From NCBI GenBank assembly GCA_947470805.1, contig CANIVU010000031.1:1-64000 (forward strand): a DNA stretch of 64,000 nucleotides, given 5' to 3'. The DNA is from Acidobacteriota bacterium (GTDB lineage: Bacteria > Acidobacteriota > Terriglobia > Bryobacterales > Bryobacteraceae). Position numbers and translations under genes: made by a program. Positions 50,501-57,298 of this stretch are shown one piece after another. The notes beneath the pieces are model-generated. The model was not told the DNA's origin. It saw nothing but the letters and a program-made list of their open reading frames with translations, and did no database searches. The stretch's first letter is position 1. Each line of letters starts with the position of its first letter.

Positions 50501-52465
50501 TTATTGGATCAACCGAATACCCGCCAGAAACTGGTGAGTCCGGAAAAGTTCGACGCGATAGAACGGCTGCGAAAACGAAAACCATCGGTATTCGGCGATC
50601 ACGTGCATGTGCTTGTTCACGGGCGCTGTCAACCGCACTTGTGGCTGGTGGAACGATGTCGGCCGGCTGCCGGAGGACTGATACGAAGACCCTCCCACTG
50701 CCAGCGTTGCCGCCCCAGGCAACCGGACATCCAGAAACGCCGATACGGTGTGCCCGTTGTCGGCATACTCGGAACGTTCCCGCGTCAACAACTGCGGCAC
50801 CGTATAGTCAATCACGGATCGCATGCTGCTGCGGGCATATTCACCAAGTAACTTTATATGCTTTCCGCCCCGCGGGAGCCACTGAATCGCGGCCGCCGCC
50901 TGGCGTTGCTTCAAATCGAACAACCCGAACTGCGGCGGATTCTCATTGCGTAAGGACGAAAAGTTGATCTGCACATTCAGGTTTGCCGTTACGTCGTACT
51001 TCGCCCGCAGGCGATACTTGTCGAAATCGCCCAGGCTGGTCCGAAACAGGATGGCTGTCGACCTCGCCATCTCCACGTCTCCAAACAACGTCAGCCGCGG
51101 ACGGACCCGTACCGTCCCGCCCGCCGTCCATGTGTTCCGCCGCAACTTGCCGGCGTCAAAAATCCCGTTTGTGCTGAATAGAGCCCCGCGCGACGAACCA
51201 TCGCCCCATGTATAGCGATGGCCGCCGCGCAGGGTGAGCCAGCGGGAGGCATCGACCATGACATCGATTTGTTGCTGACTCTGATTCCAGACCAAACGGT
51301 CCAGGGTCGATGCATTGTGGAAGCGGTCCGTAAACACGCTCTCCAGAATGCGAATGCGTTGATGCGGCCGAATCTCGGCGGTCACCGTGCCCGTCGAATG
51401 CGGTTGCCGCGCCGCCGCTGCCCAGCGCAGCGACTGCTGATCGGCAAAAATCAAAGTGTCCAGATCCGTAAACAACCCTTTGTTCGTCTGGTTGTACAGA
51501 ATGTCGGACTTCGGCTGGCTGTACAGGAAACTCCCCGTCACGTCCAACCATGAGGTCGGCTGCCAGCCCGCCAGAGCCTTGCTGTAGATGCTGTGCCCGC
51601 TCACCAGGTATGTCTGCAACAGGTCGCCCAGGAACAGCTGCCGCCCCAGAAACGGGGTCTGCCGGTTCCCCGGATTCCGCGTCGTGTTGGAGACGCTTTG
51701 GTTGTCGTCAAATACCATCCCGCCCTGTTCCAAGGTCAGATGGCCTTTGCCGATCGTCCACTCCACGCCGCCGCGTACGTTGTGCGTCCGGTCGTCCAAA
51801 GTGTTTGCCACCGGATACTCATTCCCATCGGTCACAAACGTGGTCACTCCACGCCCATCGCCCGAATCGCGCGTATAGCCGAAGTAGGGAGTGAAGTTCT
51901 TCCCCGGCCGCATCACCAGCGACAGGTCGGTATACTTCCGCCGCGTGTCAAACGCCCGCTGGTTCAGGAACACGCCCTTGTCCAGCAGCGGATTGGCGAA
52001 CGACGGCATCGCATTGAAATACGATGTGTCCCGATGGTCCAGCCGCAACCGGTAGGTGGATATCTTGCTCGCGTCCAGACGGAACCACGCCGCCGGATCG
52101 CCACCCCAGCCCTGCGCGCTCATGTCCAATCGGTCCCAGATCTTCGCCGGCGCTTCCATCAGCGTGTAATGGAAACCCATCACCCGCGGACCCTCTCCCA
52201 GATTCACAATGCTCCGGTAGGTGTCGTAGGATCCCGTCACGCCCGAGTTCCAACGGTACCCCAGGTCAATCGACCCGCCCGTTTTCGGCTCCTCGGCCGT
52301 CGGTGGCGGGGCCACCTCCGGTTCCTTTTTCTTCTTTTCCTCAGCCGCAGGCGCCGCCGCCGCGGCTGCCTCCGGAGCTTTCTTTTCTTCCGGCTTCGCC
52401 GCCTCTTGCCCGGCCAGTAGGATCGGCAGCAGGAAGCCTATTGAGATTGCCTGTAGGTGTCTCAT
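50501..52465 (-). CDS. MtrB/PioB-type decaheme-associated outer-membrane porin
   Basis: A 654-aa outer-membrane protein. A leader (about 1-18) is followed by an Ala/Glu/Lys/Pro-rich linker (about 20-62) and then about 26 predicted beta strands with Tyr/Trp/Arg turns (GSIDLGYRWNSGVTGSYDTY, LRLDHRDTSYFNAMPS, YTRDSGDGRGVTTF, FLGDLLQTYLVSGHS), ending in FRTHQFLAGIRLIQ. Order and spacing beside two decaheme genes match MtrB/PioB barrels that sheath an MtrA-type cytochrome across the outer membrane. No CxxC pair near the N-terminus, unlike Shewanella MtrB. The start overlaps the decaheme gene stop (ATGA). Confidence 0.87.
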   Translation of the reverse strand: MRHLQAISIGFLLPILLAGQEAAKPEEKKAPEAAAAAAPAAEEKKKKEPEVAPPPTAEEPKTGGSIDLGYRWNSGVTGSYDTYRSIVNLGEGPRVMGFHYTLMEAPAKIWDRLDMSAQGWGGDPAAWFRLDASKISTYRLRLDHRDTSYFNAMPSFANPLLDKGVFLNQRAFDTRRKYTDLSLVMRPGKNFTPYFGYTRDSGDGRGVTTFVTDGNEYPVANTLDDRTHNVRGGVEWTIGKGHLTLEQGGMVFDDNQSVSNTTRNPGNRQTPFLGRQLFLGDLLQTYLVSGHSIYSKALAGWQPTSWLDVTGSFLYSQPKSDILYNQTNKGLFTDLDTLIFADQQSLRWAAAARQPHSTGTVTAEIRPHQRIRILESVFTDRFHNASTLDRLVWNQSQQQIDVMVDASRWLTLRGGHRYTWGDGSSRGALFSTNGIFDAGKLRRNTWTAGGTVRVRPRLTLFGDVEMARSTAILFRTSLGDFDKYRLRAKYDVTANLNVQINFSSLRNENPPQFGLFDLKQRQAAAAIQWLPRGGKHIKLLGEYARSSMRSVIDYTVPQLLTRERSEYADNGHTVSAFLDVRLPGAATLAVGGSSYQSSGSRPTSFHQPQVRLTAPVNKHMHVIAEYRWFSFSQPFYRVELFRTHQFLAGIRLIQ

Positions 52466-53328
52466 CGCAGTAGCGCCCGATTCACGTGCGAACCATGGAT
52501 CTTAACGTGGCACGTCGTGCAGTTCTTGATCCGCGGGTCGCGCAGGTTATGGAAAGCCGGAGGCGTCGTGCCGGAGACGCTCGCGTTGTTGGTGGTGTTC
52601 GTATGGCACTCCAGGCATTGCAGGTGCACCTGCGCCCGGTTGAGCATTCTGGGGTTGGCCGAGCCGTGCGGTTCGTGGCAGCTGCTGCAGCCCTCCTGCC
52701 GCACCGGCGCATGTTCGAAGACGAACGGCCCGCGCTTGTTGCCGTGGCACTTAAAGCACCCCGGTTCGTTCGCGCTGGTCGCCGCAAACGAGTTGGAAAG
52801 CGTTCTCCCGTGCACGTTGTGGCAATCGGCACATTTCACCGCGCCCGTCGCCAGGCCATGTTTATAAGGACGTTGGAACTCCGCCACCGTCCCTGCGTGG
52901 CACTGCCCGCAGTTGTCCGGTTTCTTCGCCGTCGTGTGAATCGAGTGGCACGTCACGCAGGTCACCGCGCTCCGCGCATGTCCGCCGCGAATCCGCCCGG
53001 CATGCGTCGCCTGGTTCTGGTGGCAGCTCAGACAGTTCTTGTCCGCCGCCAGCCCGTTCAGCTTCACCGGGTTCTGCACATCGGCCGGATCCACGCTTTC
53101 CGAATGTTTCCGCGCGCCCGTGTGGCAGGAGTCGCAGGAGTTCTTCACCCCCGCGTGCCGGATCTTTCCAAAGGCGCCGACAATCTCGTCGTGGCAGCCG
53201 GCGCAGGCGTCCGGAGCTTTGTACTCCGGCTGTTCAGCCTCCTTCTTCTCCTGGCTGAGGAGGGCCATGGGGAGAGCCACCAGAAGAAGAAGGAGGTGAC
53301 AACGTGTGTGGGCCATGTTATTGCGCAT
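52462..53328 (-). CDS. MtrA/DmsE-type periplasmic decaheme cytochrome c
   Basis: A 288-aa protein with a leader (about 8-25, HLLLLLVALPMALLSQ) and ten CxxCH sites: CAGCH, CDSCH, CLSCH, CVTCH, CGQCH, CADCH, CFKCH, CSSCH, CLECH and CTTCH. Length and heme number match the MtrA/DmsE family, whose heme wire runs through the MtrB barrel. The ATG at 53328 (overlapping the upstream gene by 11 nt) has AAGG just before it and is preferred over 53316, which has no ribosome site. It is coupled to the barrel gene by a 4-nt overlap. Confidence 0.92.
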   Translation of the reverse strand: MRNNMAHTRCHLLLLLVALPMALLSQEKKEAEQPEYKAPDACAGCHDEIVGAFGKIRHAGVKNSCDSCHTGARKHSESVDPADVQNPVKLNGLAADKNCLSCHQNQATHAGRIRGGHARSAVTCVTCHSIHTTAKKPDNCGQCHAGTVAEFQRPYKHGLATGAVKCADCHNVHGRTLSNSFAATSANEPGCFKCHGNKRGPFVFEHAPVRQEGCSSCHEPHGSANPRMLNRAQVHLQCLECHTNTTNNASVSGTTPPAFHNLRDPRIKNCTTCHVKIHGSHVNRALLR

Positions 53329-55309
53329 GTACCTTATCCACGCTGAATTCAGCATTCGGTCCGTGACACACAGCGCAACTCTCCCCAACTGCCGCTGTGT
53401 GGATAAAGGCGTGCGACACAGCCGCTGTCGATGCATGGCAGCTTGTGCACGCGTTGGTTTCGGGCTTCCGGCTCGTAATCGGGCCGGCCGGTTCTTGAAT
53501 ATCTCTCAGTCCCGCCGCGAGCGGTAACTGCTGCGAATTGTTCACGTGGCACCCGTTGCAGTTGGACCGGATCCCCGGATAGCCAACTTCTTTCCACGTC
53601 AGGTTCGCCAGCGTGTACGGCGCGGCCAGTTCTTTGCCGCTATGAATGCGGTGGATCATCGTGGCAAACTGCGCGCTCTGTTTCGAGGTGCCGTCCACCA
53701 GATCCGAGTTATGACACATCACACATTGCTCCACCCTGTTCTGCGTCCCGTGGAAGGTCAGCTGCACGTGGCACGCATTGCACTTGGCCGTATCCACCAC
53801 CTGCCGCCGTGCCGCCACCGGGCTCCCATCGACGGAGAACGTCATCTGCGCGTTCACCGCGATATCGTCCGCCTGCCGCTGTTTTTCGGTCCCGGCTGCC
53901 AGCTGTAGCCGCTTCCGGCCCGCGAAGGAGACTCGATAGCTGCCCCGCGCCGTCGCCGCGATCGCCGTCGGGTAGGTGATCCGATACACCCCATTCCCCA
54001 CCGCCGTCGCCAGCTTGGCGTCCGTGCTGGTCTGTCCCAGATAGTCCGCCGTCGGGCCGGACAGATAGAGGACCAGCCGGTCCAGGCTCGCCAGCGGAAT
54101 CGGCGCCCCGGCCTTGTCTTTCACAGTAAAGGTGACGATCGGCCGCTTCCCGGCCACGCCGTCATCGACGCTCTGAATCGCTACAACCATCCCGGTCAGC
54201 GTTTCACTGAAGTTCGAAACCACGTGCGCTCCGGAGATCGACGCGTCAAATTCGCTGTCGCCCTGCGGAATGTGGCAGCGCGAACAGTTCGCATCGGTCG
54301 CCTGCGCCAGGTTGCGGTGCCCCGCGCCGGTGGCGAAGTTGATATCGTCGTGGCAGGAGCCGCAATTGGCCCGGCTCGGATTCGTCAGGAACGACATCGC
54401 CTGCGCCGGCCGCTTCTTTTCGTCCGGATCCATCCGGTGGCACGTTACGCAGTTCTTCGTCCCGCCATTGGCCGGCGTGTTGATCTTGCTGTAGTCCACC
54501 AGGCCGGCAAATCCGTTGATCTGATACTTCCCGCCCGCCTTCACGCTCGGCAGGCTCGCGCCGGTGTGAATCTTATGGACCATCAATCCCAGATCCAGCA
54601 CGTTGCCCGTCACCGGGTCGCTCGTCTGTGGCTGATGGCACAGGACACACATCTCTACGCCGCGCCGGCTCCCGCCATGGAAGTTCAAGTCCTCGTGGCA
54701 GCCGTTGCAGCTTTCCGTGCGGATAATGTCGTGCGTCTGGGTCACCGCCCCGCCCGCCGGTACAAAGCTGTACACGTTGCTGGCATAGTTGGTGCCCAGT
54801 TCAAATTCCGTCAAATTCCGGCTCGCATATACGCCAATCGTGTGCGTCGCGCTGCGGTCAATCCCGGCCGGCGCCGTTGTGCGGAACGTGTATCTATAAA
54901 GGCCGTCTTCCACTTTTGTGAATGTTCCGCCCGCATCGGCTGCTGCCTGTGTTGCCTGTTTGCCCGTCGTCGCTGCCACTCGCACCCGTGTCGTGTAGGC
55001 GTTGTACCGGTTCTCACCCTTCGGCAGAACCGCCGCGATGAAACTCAAAGAGACCGGTCCCGGCGTATAAACGCCGTCCCGGTCGAGCGCCAACCCCCGT
55101 GGATCCGTTACCCGGACATCCGCGGTAATCGTTCCATTTGCGGCAACTGACGCCGCGGTTACCTTGACGACCAACCCCGGCCGTACAAAGGAAATGATAT
55201 TTGCGTCTGCGTAGAAGGCCTTTTCTGTCTCCCGGAACAGTCCCTCGTGTTCCGCTGCCCACGCGAGCAGAAAGGTCAACACTAGCCCAATCGCACCGGC
55301 TCTCCTCAT
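53318..55309 (-). CDS. OmcA/MtrC-type surface decaheme cytochrome c
   Basis: A 663-aa exported protein with ten CxxCH sites in two pentaheme groups. Group one (about residues 200-350) has CNGCH, CVLCH, CVTCH, CGSCH and CSRCH; group two (about 505-650) has CNACH, CVMCH, CNGCH, CTSCH and CAVCH. Beta-sandwich-like segments precede each group (VRPGLVVKVTAASV; RPIVTFTVKDKAGAPIP). This I-II-III-IV layout is that of OmcA/MtrC outer-surface reductases. The leader (RRAGAIGLVLTFLLAWAAEH) has no lipobox Cys, unlike Shewanella MtrC, so attachment must differ. AGAGAGGAG lies 8 nt before the ATG. First gene of the operon. Confidence 0.92.
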   Translation of the reverse strand: MRRAGAIGLVLTFLLAWAAEHEGLFRETEKAFYADANIISFVRPGLVVKVTAASVAANGTITADVRVTDPRGLALDRDGVYTPGPVSLSFIAAVLPKGENRYNAYTTRVRVAATTGKQATQAAADAGGTFTKVEDGLYRYTFRTTAPAGIDRSATHTIGVYASRNLTEFELGTNYASNVYSFVPAGGAVTQTHDIIRTESCNGCHEDLNFHGGSRRGVEMCVLCHQPQTSDPVTGNVLDLGLMVHKIHTGASLPSVKAGGKYQINGFAGLVDYSKINTPANGGTKNCVTCHRMDPDEKKRPAQAMSFLTNPSRANCGSCHDDINFATGAGHRNLAQATDANCSRCHIPQGDSEFDASISGAHVVSNFSETLTGMVVAIQSVDDGVAGKRPIVTFTVKDKAGAPIPLASLDRLVLYLSGPTADYLGQTSTDAKLATAVGNGVYRITYPTAIAATARGSYRVSFAGRKRLQLAAGTEKQRQADDIAVNAQMTFSVDGSPVAARRQVVDTAKCNACHVQLTFHGTQNRVEQCVMCHNSDLVDGTSKQSAQFATMIHRIHSGKELAAPYTLANLTWKEVGYPGIRSNCNGCHVNNSQQLPLAAGLRDIQEPAGPITSRKPETNACTSCHASTAAVSHAFIHTAAVGESCAVCHGPNAEFSVDKVHAQ

Positions 55310-55504
55310 GGTGCAAGCTCCTCTCTGACAGTTACAGTGTAAGCGTATTAAGTGGAAAAAAGGAGCTAGTAAATGAAGGAAAGTTATGGCAGAGTGGTAG
55401 GTGTAGATTGTTGAATCAAGGACACTTTTAGTCCAATAGGATCAAATTAGTCGTATCGGGTGCTTTTGGTCCTATATCGCTCCGTAAGCCGTAATGCACT
55501 TACA
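55310..55504. other. AT-rich intergenic region upstream of the Mtr-like operon
   Basis: This 195-nt stretch is unusually AT-rich for the window. It contains the promoter candidate listed separately and, at its left-hand gene's distal end, a perfect 6-bp inverted repeat GTAATG/CATTAC (55491-55496 and 55503-55508). No gene is visible in either strand. Confidence 0.5.
55345..55373 (-). promoter_or_regulatory. Candidate promoter of the Mtr-like operon
   Basis: Reading the minus strand, TTTACT (55373-55368) and TAATAC (55350-55345) are 17 nt apart, with a T-rich spacer. Matches to sigma-70 consensus are moderate (four and three of six). Transcription would start near 55338, giving a leader of about 30 nt that includes the strong AGAGAGGAG ribosome site. 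Confidence 0.35.
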
Positions 55505-56107
55505 TTACGCAAGCGCTTGCAGCGTCGCGTCCCACGCCTCTCCAATCTCCTCCGCCCGCGCCACCGCCTCCCCGCGCAGCATCCACGACGATGTCAACGC
55601 CGTTGTCCCCCCGCAAGGCTCCAAAAACAGCGCAAACGCCCCAGCTTCCTCCAAACTGACAATCAAATATCCCGGCGCCCGCTCAAACAACACTTCCCCC
55701 CGAAACACTAGTCCCTCGCCTAAACGGAGCGATATCCCGCCATCTTCCCGCGTAAATGAAAGCGCTCTTATTACCGCAGCCTGCCATTCGCCCCGGTCCC
55801 CGCCGAATCGATCCCGGTTTCAAAGGAGACATCCATTCCCAACCGCGAATGGACCAGCAGCAAGACCGTTTTCCCCCCGCCCCCGGCCTCCAACGTAATC
55901 GTGATCACCCGTCCCGAACTTTCCGTCCACTCGAAGCGCGGCCCCGGCTCCGCGCGATAGCAGAACCGTCCCGCCCACCCCCGGCGTGACCCGCGTCTCC
56001 GGCGCAAACCACCGCGAGATCCCCTCCCCCTCCGTCAGCAGCCGCGCCAACCCCGCCGCCGGCTCCTTATCTTGCACGATTCCCAACCAAATCATCTCCC
56101 CCCTCAA
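55505..56107 (-). pseudogene. SRPBCC/AHSA1-like gene broken by two compensating frameshifts
   Basis: Three consecutive minus-strand frames together read as one SRPBCC (START/Bet v1-like) protein. The first frame gives LLTEGEGISRWFAPETRVTP near the N-terminus. The second gives PRFEWTESSGRVITITLEAG and KTVLLLVHSRLG. The third gives GLVFRGEVLFERAPGYLIVS up to the stop at 55505. Frames one and three are in the same phase. A +1 shift near 55945-55970 and a -1 shift near 55770-55785 restore it, but stops lie between. Either two real indels have inactivated the gene or the assembly has two errors. It lies 20 nt after the ankyrin gene. Confidence 0.7.
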
Positions 56108-56127
56108 ACTGCTGAAAGCGAAATAAG

Positions 56128-56589
56128 CTATCGGTTGAGCGACTCCAAATACCCCACCACCTCCTCCGCCCCGCCCCGTTTCGCATGCGCCAACAACGGA
56201 ATCTTGTGCGGCCCCAACGACCTCTCAATCCCCGGAAACGCCTTCACCAACGCCTTCACCACCTCCAACTGCCCCAACATCGCCGCAGAAAAGATATCCG
56301 TCCTTGCCCCCTGGCCAATCAGAAACAGCGCAATTTCCCGGTTCCCCATATGCGCCGCGCCCCCCAGCCCGGTCTCAAAATCCCCGCCGCCCCAGTCCCA
56401 TGTCGCGTTCAGCAGCGTCGGCCGCTCCGCCAGCATCTCCTTCGTCCGGTCCAGCTTGGAGTGCGCTGCCCCCACAAATTCCTTAACAAGCGCGCCCTCC
56501 AACGGCGGCCCCTTATCGAGCTTCTTCTTCTCCTGACCAATCAACAGCGCCGCCGGCGCCAGAAGTAACGAAACACGTCGAGTGTGCAT
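56128..56589 (-). CDS. Secreted ankyrin-repeat protein
   Basis: A 153-aa protein with a leader (about 1-18, RRVSLLLAPAALLIGQ) and three ankyrin-like repeats: LDRTKEMLAERPTLLNATWDWGGGDFETG, then GAAHMGNREIALFLIGQGA, SAAMLGQLEVVKALVKAFPG and HAKRGGAEEVVGYL. Signal-bearing ankyrin proteins are common in acidobacteria; they bind partners rather than catalyse. The ATG at 56589 is set by the leader. The BON-gene terminator lies 30 nt upstream, so it has its own promoter. Confidence 0.75.
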   Translation of the reverse strand: MHTRRVSLLLAPAALLIGQEKKKLDKGPPLEGALVKEFVGAAHSKLDRTKEMLAERPTLLNATWDWGGGDFETGLGGAAHMGNREIALFLIGQGARTDIFSAAMLGQLEVVKALVKAFPGIERSLGPHKIPLLAHAKRGGAEEVVGYLESLNR

Positions 56590-56618
56590 GGTTGATACTA
56601 CGCGCGAAAACGAAAAAA

Positions 56619-56642
56619 GCCCCGGCCAAAATTGACCGGGGC
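56619..56642 (-). terminator. Rho-independent terminator of the BON gene
   Basis: GCCCCGG (56619-56625) pairs with CCGGGGC (56636-56642) across a 10-nt loop. On the minus strand the stem is followed by TTTTTTCG. It begins 18 nt past the BON gene stop codon. Confidence 0.85.
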
Positions 56643-56659
56643 CGTTAGTGCGGAGCAAA

Positions 56660-57205
56660 TTATCGGGAAACGCGCAGGTTGTTGGTCACCGAGAACACTC
56701 CGGAGACGCCATTGGCCTGGATGTTGGCGATGTTCCGCGACATCGTGTTGTCCACCACGCCTTCCAGCGTCACGTTACCGTTCTTGACGATGATGCGAAT
56801 CGAAGGATTCGCGCCCAGCGCGTAACGGTTCATCGCCGGCTGCCCGTAGACCGCCCGCGCCACCGCCACCCGCAGCCGGTCGTCAAACGGCGACAGCGGC
56901 AGCACTTCAATGTGATTTTCGACGTGCGTGATCCCTTCCAACCGCGCCACGCGCGCCGCCGCCTGCGATTGCAGCGTCGGCCGGATCACCTGCCCATACA
57001 GGTGGACGGTGCTGCCGTCGACCCGGTACGACAGGTTGTCAAAGATGGTGAGAAACGGCATCGTCAGAAGTTCTTTACGGATCGCGTTCTGCGTCCGTTC
57101 TTCTGTCGATTGCGGCGTCGGCACTGCTCCGTGGACGGGCAGCAGGGTTGCTCCCGCCACCAGCAGGGCCATCGTCATTTTCTTGATTGTGTTTGTGAGT
57201 TTCAT
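56660..57205 (-). CDS. Periplasmic protein with two BON domains
   Basis: A 181-aa protein with a leader (about 1-26, MALLVAGATLLPVHGA) and two BON modules. The first is at about 40-105 (IRKELLTMPFLTIFDNLSYR, GSTVHLYGQVIRP, ARVARLEGITHVENHIEVLP). The second is at about 108-178 (NPSIRIIVKNGNVTLEGVVDN, ANGVSGVFSVTNNLRV). The OsmY-like family binds membranes or phospholipids and is often stress-induced. The ATG at 57205 has AGGAGG 5 nt before it, the strongest ribosome site in this part of the window, which suggests high expression. Confidence 0.88.
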   Translation of the reverse strand: MKLTNTIKKMTMALLVAGATLLPVHGAVPTPQSTEERTQNAIRKELLTMPFLTIFDNLSYRVDGSTVHLYGQVIRPTLQSQAAARVARLEGITHVENHIEVLPLSPFDDRLRVAVARAVYGQPAMNRYALGANPSIRIIVKNGNVTLEGVVDNTMSRNIANIQANGVSGVFSVTNNLRVSR

Positions 57206-57298
57206 ACTGCCTCCTGTCCATATGACGCGCGAACAGGAGGAAGTGGATGTCACGAAAACGGGGCTTTACAAAACTTTGACAAAGCCCACACAGTCGGC

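Noticed and set aside
55310-55504. Possible tRNA or small RNA gene in the AT-rich gap.
   Set aside because: No cloverleaf or CCA end could be drawn; only short stems are present, and promoter function explains the composition.
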